This document shows positions 1-7,187 of a stretch of 10,001 nucleotides of DNA, one piece after another. Position 1 is the stretch's first letter. The number at the start of each line of letters is the position of its first letter. The notes beneath the pieces were generated by a model. It was given only the letters and a program-made list of their open reading frames with translations. It was not told the DNA's origin and ran no database searches. Position numbers and translations under genes: made by a program. Source of the stretch: an uncultured Lachnospiraceae bacterium (lineage in GTDB: Bacteria > Bacillota > Clostridia > Lachnospirales > Lachnospiraceae); NCBI GenBank assembly GCA_910586555.1, contig CAJUJY010000011.1:74780-84780 (forward strand), given 5' to 3'.

Positions 1-55
1 TAAAGAGAATGTATATTCTAAAGAGAATGTATATTCTAAAGAGAATGTATATTCT
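1..55 (+). repeat. In-frame 18-bp tandem repeat (three full copies) in the CobK domain
   Basis: The unit AAAGAGAATGTATATTCT occurs at 2-19, 20-37 and 38-55 with no mismatch. Base 1 (T) fits the end of a further copy to the left. Being a multiple of three, it encodes the hexapeptide KENVYS three times, just before the VIDATHPYA strand of the reductase. Each copy contains the inverted pair AGAAT/ATTCT around GTAT, and the last copy extends this to AGAGAAT/ATTCTCT (40-57), so the DNA could form small hairpins. The perfect identity of the copies suggests recent expansion by slippage. Copy number beyond the window edge is unknown. Confidence 0.9.
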
Positions 56-1855
56 CTTGTAATAGATGCCACGCACCCTTATGCTTATGAAATATCTGCT
101 AATGTTAAAACTTCATGTATTAATACAAATACTAAATATTTGCGGCTTTTACGCAGCAAAACAGATGACAGCCTGTATAATGGCAGAGCCAGAGTATTTG
201 AAAATACCAGGCAGGCAGCAGTATACCTTAGTAAAATGGAAGGAAGGATTTTACTAACAACAGGAAGTAAAGACCTGGCTGTATTTTGCCAGGAGATAGA
301 AGATAAAAGCCGGATTACTGCCAGGGTGCTGCCATCTGCTGCTGCTATAGAGGCATGTAATAATGCAGGGCTTTTAGGCAAACAGATAATAGCAATGCAT
401 GGGCCGTTTTCTAAAAAGTTAAATATTGCAATAATAAAACAGGCAGGTGTAAAGTTTCTTGTCACAAAAGAAAGCGGCAGTGCTGGAGGTTTCCTTGAAA
501 AGATATATGCAGCAGAGGAAACAGGCACAGAGGTAATATTAGTTAAAAGGCCTGTAGAAGAAGAGGGTTATACTCTAAGGGAAATCCTTAATATACTTGG
601 CATTGGAAATATAAATAATAATATTAAACCTGGAATAATATCATTAATTGGAATGGGAATGGGAAACAGGGGGACTATTACTATAGATGGAATTGAAGCA
701 TTAGAAAAATCCAGGCTTGTAATTGGTTCTTCAAGGCTTATTGAAACAGCAGAGACTGTTATTAATATGTCTGGCAGGGAAGTTTATAATGCCTATGATG
801 CAGATATAATATATAATTATATTAAAGAGCACAGGCAGTATACAAATATTGCAATTTTGCTTTCAGGTGATACAGGTTTTTACAGTGGTGCAAAACGTCT
901 TAATGGAATATTACAGAAATTGGCAGGGTATAGTATAAAAATTATACCAGGAATATCTTCTGTAGCATATTTTTCGGCGAAGTTAAAAACTAACTGGCAG
1001 GATATAAAGCTTGTAAGCCTTCATGGAAGGGAACAAAATATAATTGCTGCAATTAAAAATAATGAAAAAACATTTGTGCTTCTAGGGGCAGGAAACAGTG
1101 TTGCATGGCTTGCTTTGCTTTGTATACAGTATGGGCTTAACCATGTTTTATTACATATTGGACAAAACCTTGGCTATAGCAGTGAAGAAATTATTTCTGG
1201 CACACCTGCTTCTTTTGCGGAATTTATTAATAAAGGTTCTTTATATTGTGCAATTATAGAAAACCCTGGTGCCAGTAAAAATATTATAACATATGGTATA
1301 CCAGACAGCCAGTTTATACGTGGGAGTGTACCTATGACTAAGGAGGAAATACGTGAAATATCTGTTTCAAAACTCCATCTGATAAGAGATTCCATAGTTT
1401 ATGATATAGGTGCAGGAACAGGTTCAGTTGCAGTTGAATGTGCCCGGATTGCATATAATGGTAAAGTTTATGCTATTGAAAAAAATAAAGAAGCGGCAGG
1501 GCTTATAGAACAGAATAAATTATTACATGGAGTACCTAATATTAATATAATAACTGGTACAGCGCCAGATGCCATTAATGGGCTTGAACCGCCAACACAT
1601 GTATTTATAGGGGGAAGTTCAGGAAAACTTAAACAAATTATTGATATTATATTTGCTAAAAATAGTAATGTAAGAATAGTAATTAATGCCATTACCCTTG
1701 AAACAATAGCAGAAGTGGAAAGGATTATAAAAGAAAAAGGATTTAATGGGACAGATATTACTTGCATAACAGCCAGCAAAGCAAGAGAAGCAGGAGATTA
1801 CCATATAATGACGGGGTTAAATCCTGTCTGGATAGTTGTACTAGAAAATGCTTGA
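1..1855 (+). CDS. Fused precorrin-6A reductase (CobK/CbiJ) - CbiE - CbiT, 5' end outside window
   Basis: The open frame is continuous from position 2 (617 codons visible) to the TGA at 1853-1855; the start lies left of the window. Three corrin-ring enzymes are joined. (1) CobK/CbiJ, to about nt 565: VIDATHPYA, LLTTGSKDLAVF, RVLPS, AMHGPFSKKLN and VTKESGSAGGF are signatures of the NAD(P)H-dependent (cobalt-)precorrin-6A reductase. (2) CbiE, about nt 626-1325: the glycine-rich LIGMGMGNRG, LLSGDTGFYSG, IIPGISSVAYFSAKL and SLHGRE mark the SAM-dependent C5 methyltransferase. (3) CbiT, about nt 1331-1855: SAM motif DIGAGTG (residues 468-474 counted from the window start) and FIGGSSG mark the C15 methyltransferase/decarboxylase. 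CbiET (CobL) fusions are common; having CobK in front is less so. The protein should be cytosolic and carry out successive steps between precorrin-6A and precorrin-8. An ATG at nt 140 is inside the reductase domain and is not the start. The N-terminal part is not visible. Confidence 0.93.
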   Translation, partial: KENVYSKENVYSKENVYSLVIDATHPYAYEISANVKTSCINTNTKYLRLLRSKTDDSLYNGRARVFENTRQAAVYLSKMEGRILLTTGSKDLAVFCQEIEDKSRITARVLPSAAAIEACNNAGLLGKQIIAMHGPFSKKLNIAIIKQAGVKFLVTKESGSAGGFLEKIYAAEETGTEVILVKRPVEEEGYTLREILNILGIGNINNNIKPGIISLIGMGMGNRGTITIDGIEALEKSRLVIGSSRLIETAETVINMSGREVYNAYDADIIYNYIKEHRQYTNIAILLSGDTGFYSGAKRLNGILQKLAGYSIKIIPGISSVAYFSAKLKTNWQDIKLVSLHGREQNIIAAIKNNEKTFVLLGAGNSVAWLALLCIQYGLNHVLLHIGQNLGYSSEEIISGTPASFAEFINKGSLYCAIIENPGASKNIITYGIPDSQFIRGSVPMTKEEIREISVSKLHLIRDSIVYDIGAGTGSVAVECARIAYNGKVYAIEKNKEAAGLIEQNKLLHGVPNINIITGTAPDAINGLEPPTHVFIGGSSGKLKQIIDIIFAKNSNVRIVINAITLETIAEVERIIKEKGFNGTDITCITASKAREAGDYHIMTGLNPVWIVVLENA

Positions 1856-2030
1856 AATTCCAGGTGTCAAAAGGATAGCAAAGACTGGACATGAAAAATC
1901 CAGGCCATATGAAAAACACCACAGTACAATAAAAGATATATGTTCTATGGCAGAAAAATTAAATATCAAAAAACTTATGTTCATGCATACAGAAGATAGC
2001 CATATTCAAAATAGAAAAATCTATATTTAA
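1848..2030 (+). pseudogene. C-terminal remnant of a metallo-beta-lactamase-fold hydrolase
   Basis: The 60-codon frame contains RPYEKHHSTIKDICSMAEKL followed by NIKKLMFMHTEDSHIQNRK. From memory of the family, this resembles the C-terminal part of clostridial MBL-fold metal-dependent hydrolases of the ribonuclease-Z-like group, where a late His and the 'A..L.....L...HTED' stretch close the active site. Everything upstream (the catalytic HxHxDH part) is missing. The frame before 1848 is closed by stop codons and lies inside the CbiT coding sequence, and a TAA at 2028-2030 ends it early. The first codons overlap the end of the CbiET fusion gene, and there is no good ribosome site. I read it as a dead fragment left by a rearrangement. 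The assignment rests on motif memory, without an alignment. Confidence 0.6.
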
Positions 2031-2067
2031 ACAGGAGAAAATATTGTATTAGGAAGGTAAATGTAAC

Positions 2068-2652
2068 ATGAATACGCCTGTATTAGAAACGGGACGCTTG
2101 ATTTTAAGAAAATTTACAGAAAGAGATATGGAAGCTCTTTTCCTTATTTTGAAAGATAAAGAGGTTAATAGGTTTTTGCCTTGGTATCCTGTAAAAAACA
2201 TGGAAGAAACAAAGAAATTCTATGAAGAAAAATATGTTTCAAAATATGCACAGCCACAAGGATATGCGTATGCTATCTGTTTGAAAGAAGATAATTTCCC
2301 TATAGGTTATATAAAAGTTGATATGGAAGAACACCATGATTTTGGTTATGGGCTTCGTAAGGAATTCTGGCATAAGGGCATTGTTACGGAAGCAGGAAAG
2401 GCTGTTGCAGGACAAGTAAAGAAAGACGGTTTACCATATATTACAGCAACATATGACAGAAACAATCCAAGAAGTGGCAATGTTATGCAAAAAATAGGTA
2501 TGATATACCGTTATTCATATGAAGAATACTGGCAGCCGAAAAATTTTTTGGTTGTATTTAGAATGTACCAGCTAAATTTTAGCAGAAATAATGATTTTGT
2601 ATATAAAAAGTATTGGAATGAGTCTGGTAATCACTTTATTGAGCGGTTGTAA
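2068..2652 (+). CDS. GNAT-family N-acetyltransferase (RimJ/RimL-like)
   Basis: This 194-residue protein begins with LETGRLILRKFTERDMEAL, the typical N-terminal strand-helix of RimJ/RimL-type GNAT enzymes. It continues with an acetyl-CoA-binding motif A region (FGYGLRKEFWHKGIVTEAGKAV, about residues 92-113) and the late NPRSGNVMQKIGM element. Such enzymes transfer an acetyl group from acetyl-CoA to an amine on a small molecule or a protein N-terminus; the substrate cannot be told here. The start is supported by AGGAAGG (2051-2057), 10 bases before the ATG. The C-terminal 30 residues (after FRMYQLNF) are not typical of the family core and may be a lineage-specific tail. It has no evident link to cobalamin synthesis and sits between two cobalamin genes next to a broken gene, which suggests insertion or replacement of local DNA. 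Confidence 0.88.
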   Translation: MNTPVLETGRLILRKFTERDMEALFLILKDKEVNRFLPWYPVKNMEETKKFYEEKYVSKYAQPQGYAYAICLKEDNFPIGYIKVDMEEHHDFGYGLRKEFWHKGIVTEAGKAVAGQVKKDGLPYITATYDRNNPRSGNVMQKIGMIYRYSYEEYWQPKNFLVVFRMYQLNFSRNNDFVYKKYWNESGNHFIERL

Positions 2653-2876
2653 TTCCGGTTAAAAAATATTAGTTTGTTTAAGTAATTATTACCACAATCA
2701 AAACTGGATAAATAACACAGTATCAAAGCGTATAGAAAAAAGCCTATAAGCTTTATTTTTAAAATGGCAGATTTATGAAAGGAAATAAGAACAACAAATG
2801 CATGGCATAGTGGATAATGGCGGGACAGAAACATGGGATTTGTACCATCGGGTACTGGAAAGGAATAATAATTAAT
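2653..2876 (+). other. Intergenic gap before cbiA, no gene recognised
   Basis: These 224 bases hold no convincing gene. A weak inverted repeat, AAAGC/GCTTT, is followed by ATTTTT near 2738-2760 and might be a poor terminator for the acetyltransferase gene. The last 65 bases (about 2810-2875) are visibly richer in G and C than their surroundings and are open in more than one frame: a 21-codon GTG frame ending at TAA 2873-2875, and a 20-codon extension of cbiA from ATG 2817. Neither has a ribosome site or a family I recognise. It may be a scar of a lost cobalamin gene. The cbiA ribosome site (GGAAAGGA, 2857-2864) is at its right end. Confidence 0.5.
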
Positions 2877-4268
2877 ATGGAAATTCCAAGAATTATGATA
2901 GCAGCAGGTTCAAGTGGCAGTGGCAAGACTACTATTACATGTGGTCTTTTGCAGGCATTTAAAAACCGTGGATTAAAAACAGTTTCATTTAAATGCGGGC
3001 CTGATTATATAGATCCCATGTTCCATAAAACAATACTTGGTACACCGTCAAAAAACCTTGATACATTTTTTACAGACCCTGGCACTGTAAAAAGCCTTAT
3101 GGCAGAGGCGGCAGCCAGAGCAGATATTTCAGTTATAGAGGGTGTAATGGGATATTATGATGGCGCAGGAATTACAACATATACAGCATCTTCATATGAA
3201 CTTGCAAGTGTAACTGGCACACCTGTTATCCTTGTTGTAAATACAAAGGGCATGGGGCTTTCAGTTATTCCATATATTAAGGGGTTTATAGAATATAAAG
3301 CAAATTCTTTTATTAAAGCAGTTATATTAAATAATACTTCTTTTATGGTATATAGAAGGTTAAAACCATTAATAGAAAATAAGCTTAAAATAACTGTAGC
3401 AGGCTATCTGCCTAAAATGCCAGAGTTACAGATAGAAAGCAGGCATCTTGGACTTGTAACTCCTGTGGAAGTTTCTGGCATTAAAGAGAAAATTAAAAAA
3501 CTTGCTTTTAAAATAGAGGAATGTATAAATATAGATAAAATATTATATATTGCAAAGGCTGCATCTTATATTAAAGCAAAACATTTAGAAACCATGCCAG
3601 TATGCAATGTGGGCAAAGCACACAAATTACGTATAGGAGTTGCAAAAGATGAAGCTTTTTGTTTTTATTATGAAGATAATTTAAAACTGCTTGAAAGGCT
3701 TGGAGCAGAACTGGTATATTTTTCACCATTGCATGACAGTAAATTACCTGGTGGCATACATGGCTGTATAATTGGAGGGGGATATCCTGAACTTTACCTT
3801 GAAAAACTAAGCAGTAATACTACAATGTTAAATTCAGTAAAAAGTGCATTTACAGATAAAAATATGCCATATATAGCAGAATGCGGGGGCTTTTTGTACC
3901 TGCATGAAAATATGGGGGATATGGAGGGACGCCATAGTTACAAACTTGCGGGTGTAATACCAGCTAGTGCGGAATATAAAGGAAAGTTGCAGCACTTTGG
4001 ATATATTACATTATCCCCGGCAAAACATGGCTGTATTAAAAATTATTATGGAACAGGCAATGAAATGAAAGCACATGAGTTCCATTATTATAACAGTACA
4101 AATAATGGAAACAGCTATATTGCAAAAAAGCCATTCCAGAATATGGAATGGCAGTGTATACATATGGAAAGACAAGGCTTCGCGGGCTTCCCACATCTGT
4201 ATTTTTATTCAAATCCAGATTTTGCTAAGGATTTTGTAAAGAAATGTCTTTATTATTCTTTATTGTGA
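2877..4268 (+). CDS. cbiA: Cobyrinate a,c-diamide synthase
   Basis: CbiA amidates the a and c acetate side chains of (cobalt-)cobyrinate, using ATP and glutamine. The 463-residue product has the usual length. Its N-terminal ATP-binding domain carries the P-loop GSSGSGKTT (residues 11-19) and the family signature FKCGPDYIDPMFH. From about residue 250 there is a class I glutamine amidotransferase-like domain with GGGYPE, the nucleophile Cys336 in AECGGFLYL, and HEFHYY (400-405) supplying the histidine. I prefer ATG 2877 to the upstream ATG 2817, because family members begin directly with 'IMIAAGSSGSGKTT' and GGAAAGGA (2857-2864) precedes 2877; its spacing of about 12 bases is long. The 3' end overlaps cbiN on the other strand by 16 bases, and the codons for KKPFQNMEWQ also encode a minus-strand terminator. 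Confidence 0.95.
   Translation: MEIPRIMIAAGSSGSGKTTITCGLLQAFKNRGLKTVSFKCGPDYIDPMFHKTILGTPSKNLDTFFTDPGTVKSLMAEAAARADISVIEGVMGYYDGAGITTYTASSYELASVTGTPVILVVNTKGMGLSVIPYIKGFIEYKANSFIKAVILNNTSFMVYRRLKPLIENKLKITVAGYLPKMPELQIESRHLGLVTPVEVSGIKEKIKKLAFKIEECINIDKILYIAKAASYIKAKHLETMPVCNVGKAHKLRIGVAKDEAFCFYYEDNLKLLERLGAELVYFSPLHDSKLPGGIHGCIIGGGYPELYLEKLSSNTTMLNSVKSAFTDKNMPYIAECGGFLYLHENMGDMEGRHSYKLAGVIPASAEYKGKLQHFGYITLSPAKHGCIKNYYGTGNEMKAHEFHYYNSTNNGNSYIAKKPFQNMEWQCIHMERQGFAGFPHLYFYSNPDFAKDFVKKCLYYSLL
4124..4152 (-). terminator. Intrinsic terminator of the cbiQOMN operon, inside cbiA
   Basis: On the minus strand a perfect 9-bp stem, GCCATTCCA/TGGAATGGC (4152-4144 with 4138-4130), has a five-base loop and is followed at once by six T (4129-4124). 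This is a classic Rho-independent terminator. It lies about 100 bases past the cbiN stop, entirely within the coding part of the convergent cbiA gene. For cbiA transcription the U-run is on the wrong side, so it should act in one direction only. Confidence 0.8.
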
Positions 4269-4576
4269 TTTTTAAGTGATTCCTGGTGTTTTCTTTCAAC
4301 AAGCCTTCCCATGCAGAAAGCAATAATACTTGTGCCAATTCCTGTCTGTATGCAGAAAAGCAGGCTTTCTATTTCACTAGGGAGTTCACCATTAAGTGCC
4401 TGTTCAAGTACAGGTGTAAACCACGGTTCATATTTGCCCGTAATTTCTTTGGCGGCTACACTTCCAGCATCATCTGAACCGCCAAATTCTGCGCCTTTAA
4501 GTGCAAAAAGCGGGACAAATATTATAAGTGCTGTAGCTATAAGCAGTATTATTACTGTTTTTTTATTTTTACCCAT
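4253..4576 (-). CDS. cbiN: Cobalt ECF transporter small subunit CbiN
   Basis: CbiN is the small accessory membrane protein that works with CbiM in cobalt-specific ECF importers and is needed for Co2+ entry through the S component. The 107-residue product has the family plan: a first membrane segment (about residues 7-26, TVIILLIATALIIFVPLFAL), an extracytoplasmic loop with FGGSDDAG and the conserved EITGKYEPWF, and a second segment (about 76-93) preceded by ESLLFCIQTGIG. The ATG (4576-4574) overlaps the cbiM stop by one base (TAATG), so translation is coupled. The last 16 bases overlap the end of cbiA tail to tail. It is the last gene of the operon, with the terminator about 100 bases further on. 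Confidence 0.95.
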   Translation of the reverse strand: MGKNKKTVIILLIATALIIFVPLFALKGAEFGGSDDAGSVAAKEITGKYEPWFTPVLEQALNGELPSEIESLLFCIQTGIGTSIIAFCMGRLVERKHQESLKNHNKE

Positions 4577-5274
4577 TATTTTAAAGCCTCCTTTTTAATA
4601 AAACCAATTTCTGCAAGTTCCTGTGTACCATAAGTTTCAAGTGCTATAATTATAAGGACAGTCAGTATTCCTTCAAGTATTGAAAGTGGTAATTGCGTAG
4701 GCGCAAAAACTCCCAGGAATTTAACTGTTGCTGCAAATACGCCGTCTGCCTGGTTATGGGCAAGTGCAAGCTGTATGCTTGTAATGCAATATGTAAATAA
4801 ATCACCTGCACTAGCTGCAAGAAATACACTTACAAGCTTGTTTGCTTTAAACTTCTGGCATAATTTATAAATACCAAAACTTATAAAAGGCCCTGCTATT
4901 GCCATTGAAAATGTATTAGCCCCAAGTGTTGTAATACCACCATGTGCAAGAAGTATTGCCTGGAATATAAGTACTATAATTCCAAGGATACTTACAGATG
5001 AAGGGCCAAAAAGTATTGCGCCAAGCCCTGTTCCTGTCATATGCGAACAGCTTCCTGTAAGTGACGGGATTTTCAGCGAGGATATAACAAATATAAATGC
5101 ACCTGACATAGCAATTAATGTTATATTCCTTCTGTTGCTTGTGAGGTATTTTTTAATATTTATAAAACCTGCCACAAGAAATGGAATACATATAATCCCC
5201 CAGGCAATACAATATCCAGGTGGAAGGTATCCTTCCATAATATGCATTGCCAGGGCATTTGTACCAGTACCCAT
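4576..5274 (-). CDS. cbiM: Cobalt ECF transporter substrate-specific subunit CbiM (in-frame part)
   Basis: CbiM is the S component of the cobalt ECF transporter, a polytopic membrane protein that binds Co2+ through the N-terminal region of the mature chain. From ATG 5274 the frame gives 232 residues, with MHIMEGYLPPGYCIAW (from residue 10), GSCSHMTGTGLGAILFGP, and LLAHGGITTLGANTFSMAIAGP with several hydrophobic helices, all diagnostic of CbiM. In the family, a signal peptide is removed so that the mature protein starts MHI; here ALA stands directly before MHIMEG as a signal peptidase site. The rest of that signal peptide continues upstream in the same frame but has no start codon; see the leader entry at 5275-5327. 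ATG 5274 itself has no ribosome site and would leave only a nine-residue stub, so I doubt that it is the true start. The gene overlaps cbiN by one base. Confidence 0.92.
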   Translation of the reverse strand: MGTGTNALAMHIMEGYLPPGYCIAWGIICIPFLVAGFINIKKYLTSNRRNITLIAMSGAFIFVISSLKIPSLTGSCSHMTGTGLGAILFGPSSVSILGIIVLIFQAILLAHGGITTLGANTFSMAIAGPFISFGIYKLCQKFKANKLVSVFLAASAGDLFTYCITSIQLALAHNQADGVFAATVKFLGVFAPTQLPLSILEGILTVLIIIALETYGTQELAEIGFIKKEALK

Positions 5275-5327
5275 TGCCGCGGCAAAAACAGCAGCAGCGA
5301 AAACTACTTTTTTTCTTTTTTTGTCAT
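5275..5327 (-). other. cbiM: cbiM signal-peptide leader with out-of-frame ATG and A AAA AAG slippery heptamer
   Basis: The only start with a ribosome site is ATG 5327-5325, preceded by AAAGGAGG (5339-5332). It reads M-T-K-K-E-K-K and then TAG at 5306-5304. The signal peptide that CbiM needs (VVFAAAVFAAAMGTGTNALA, then MHIMEG) lies in the -1 frame, with no ATG, GTG or TTG of its own and no in-frame start upstream. The zero-frame codons before the stop are GAA AAA AAG, which contain the heptamer A AAA AAG (5313-5307), the same slippery sequence used for -1 frameshifting in E. coli dnaX. A -1 slip gives MTKKEKKVVFAAAVFAAAM..., a textbook signal peptide. A possible stem, TGCTGC/GCGGCA, begins about 10 bases after the heptamer. 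Alternatives are RNA polymerase slippage on the A7 tracts, a real inactivating indel, or a sequencing error in a homopolymer. Confidence 0.75.
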
Positions 5328-5363
5328 AATTTCCTCCTTTTAGTTGATAGGTTAAAGTAAATA

Positions 5364-6206
5364 TTACAAATGGTTAAACCATTCTGTAAACTCATTAATG
5401 CACCTGGGGGCTTTATTATAGTTATATCCGCCACCAGGGTATTTTTCTTTAATAATTTCATATATCTGTAAAAACACTGGTTTTCTAAGATTTGCTGTTT
5501 TTAATATTTTATCTGATGTGAATATTTTTATTGGTGTATCATCTGCTATAATACTTCCGCTATTAAGGACAATAATTCTTTCTGCCCATTTATACGCAAA
5601 GTCTGCATTATGTGTTGATATAATAATAGTTTTTCCCTCTGCTTCAAGCCAGGACAGTATATTTTCAAATATAGCAAGGTTTCCAGGGTCTAATGATGCC
5701 ATAGGTTCATCAAATAAAATAATGTCTGGCTGCATTACTACAACACCTGCGGTTGCAACCCTTTTTTTCTCACCTCCGCTAAGATAATGCGGAGGCCTGT
5801 CTTTATAATGGTAAAGCCCCATTTTTTTTAAAACATTAGTGGTCTTTTCCTTAATCTCATTGGCAGGAAGTTTTAAATTAGAAAGCCCAAAAGAAACTTC
5901 ACTAAAAACTGTAGAGCCCACAATCTGGCTGTCGGGTTCCTGGAAAACATAACCAGTACATTTCCTAAGTTGGTTTAAAGTTTTTTTTGTTATTTTATTA
6001 CCATAAAGATAAATATCACCACTGCCTTTGTATACCCCGTTTATATTTAAAAATAAAGTGGATTTGCCAGCACCATTAGAACCAAGCACAGCAATTTTTT
6101 CACTTTTATTAATTTTAAGGTTTATATTATTTAAAACATTATTTTTGTTGTCATAGGAGTAATTTAAATCTTTAATTTCAAGTATAGGGCTGTTTTCTTC
6201 TGCCAT
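5364..6206 (-). CDS. cbiO: Cobalt ECF transporter ATP-binding protein CbiO
   Basis: CbiO is the ATPase that powers the CbiMNQO importer from the cytosolic face. The 280-residue product has every ABC motif in order: Walker A GSNGAGKST (about residues 43-51), Q-loop in VFQEPDSQIVGSTVFSEVSFG, signature LSGGEKKRVATAG, Walker B IILFDEPMASLDP and the switch histidine in STHN. The DSQ/VF..V.FG stretch after the Q-loop is typical of ECF-type ATPases. The ribosome site GGAGG (6217-6213) stands well placed before the ATG. It lies 132 bases after cbiQ and 36 bases before the cbiM start in the same transcript. The 132-base gap before it holds no gene or clear hairpin that I can see. As the only ATPase in this operon it probably forms a homodimer, which is an inference from the single copy. 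Confidence 0.96.
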   Translation of the reverse strand: MAEENSPILEIKDLNYSYDNKNNVLNNINLKINKSEKIAVLGSNGAGKSTLFLNINGVYKGSGDIYLYGNKITKKTLNQLRKCTGYVFQEPDSQIVGSTVFSEVSFGLSNLKLPANEIKEKTTNVLKKMGLYHYKDRPPHYLSGGEKKRVATAGVVVMQPDIILFDEPMASLDPGNLAIFENILSWLEAEGKTIIISTHNADFAYKWAERIIVLNSGSIIADDTPIKIFTSDKILKTANLRKPVFLQIYEIIKEKYPGGGYNYNKAPRCINEFTEWFNHL

Positions 6207-6338
6207 TTAGTTTCCTCCGTTTTAATATTATAAAATTCTTTTATATAATAAAAGCCTTTCTTGTGCCAGAAAAAATATAATAAAATCATGCAGCCAGTAC
6301 ATGTTTATGGACTATGGATATTTATTATTAAGAAACGT

Positions 6339-7112
6339 TTAAAGACAAACTTTAATAATTATAAAAAATATAAAATATATTAAAGTTAATATTGCCTGTG
6401 GTCTGGTTAAAGCCTTCTTTTCTGTGTAAAATTCCAGTTGTCCGTTATAGCAGCGTGCTTCCATTGCATTATAATAATTGCGTGAATTTTTTAGTGATAT
6501 TATTAAAAGGTTGCCCAGCATCATGGAAAAACTTCTGCATGAAGCTTTAAAACTAGTATATCCAAGCCTTGACTTGCCTGAATCCTGCATTTTATGCACT
6601 GCATCAAACAGAATAAATATGTATCTGTAAATAAGGTACATAAGCTCAATAAAAATACCAGGAATATGCAGTTTCTTTAATTCTGCAATAATTTCACAGA
6701 CAGGGGTTGAAAGTGTCACAACATACATTGCACTAACTGCACCAAATGCTTTTAATATAATACTAAACATCTGGCTGGTATTTTCTTTGGTAAGACATAG
6801 ATATGTAAATCCAATATCCAGGCTGAAAATACCTTTTGGTGTACTGGAAAAGCAAATGCCTATAGCAATGCTTCCAAGCAGGATAAAAGCAGCAGGTATT
6901 TTCATTACTTTTAAATATTCTTTTGGGGAAAGCCTGGCAATAAAAATATTTATAAATCCCATAAAAACTAATGTATAAACTGAAACCAAAACATTGTCTG
7001 CTATAATAACAGTTATTATTGAAGCTGCCATAAACAAAAGTTTATATCCAGCATTCCAGTTTCTTATATGGGAGTTATAAGCAATATAATCTATTTGGAA
7101 GTGGTTATGCAT
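6339..7112 (-). CDS. cbiQ: Cobalt ECF transporter transmembrane subunit CbiQ
   Basis: CbiQ is the T component that couples ATP hydrolysis by CbiO to movement of the CbiM substrate unit in the membrane. The 257-residue product has several hydrophobic helices (for example LLFMAASIITVIIADNVLVS and ILTLIYFIFFIIIKVCL at the C-terminus). It has the diagnostic cytoplasmic coupling motif near the end, AMEARCYNG, matching the family's A-x-x-A-R-x-Y/G box. The N-terminal HFQIDYIAYNSHIRNWNAGYKLLF, with its conserved 'D..A..S......pr.K' layout, is also typical. An AAGGA site (minus strand, about 7136-7132) stands about 11-19 bases upstream of the ATG, which is slightly distant. It is the first gene of the operon and follows a cobalamin riboswitch, so its transcription should drop when adenosyl- or methylcobalamin is plentiful. 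Confidence 0.94.
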   Translation of the reverse strand: MHNHFQIDYIAYNSHIRNWNAGYKLLFMAASIITVIIADNVLVSVYTLVFMGFINIFIARLSPKEYLKVMKIPAAFILLGSIAIGICFSSTPKGIFSLDIGFTYLCLTKENTSQMFSIILKAFGAVSAMYVVTLSTPVCEIIAELKKLHIPGIFIELMYLIYRYIFILFDAVHKMQDSGKSRLGYTSFKASCRSFSMMLGNLLIISLKNSRNYYNAMEARCYNGQLEFYTEKKALTRPQAILTLIYFIFFIIIKVCL

Positions 7113-7187
7113 ATTTTTAAAAGTCCTTATTTTTGTAAATTTTAAAACTGTTTTGTACTATCCTTTTTTCTGTCCGTTTACAGGTCT

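Noticed and set aside
85..528. 147-codon minus-strand frame opposite the CobK domain
   Set aside because: It is a shadow of the strong plus-strand CobK frame; it has no family-like motifs and no ribosome site.
2810..2875. 21-codon GTG frame ending just before cbiA
   Set aside because: It has no ribosome site and no recognisable family; mentioned only as part of the intergenic gap.
2817..2876. Upstream ATG extension of cbiA (20 residues)
   Set aside because: It has no ribosome site, and the extension does not resemble the CbiA N-terminus, which begins just before the P-loop.
4544..4564. CAGTA/TACTG stem followed by seven T on the plus strand, a possible cbiA terminator inside cbiN
   Set aside because: The stem has only five AT-rich pairs and encodes the CbiN n-region (K-rich codons explain the T-run); too weak to call.
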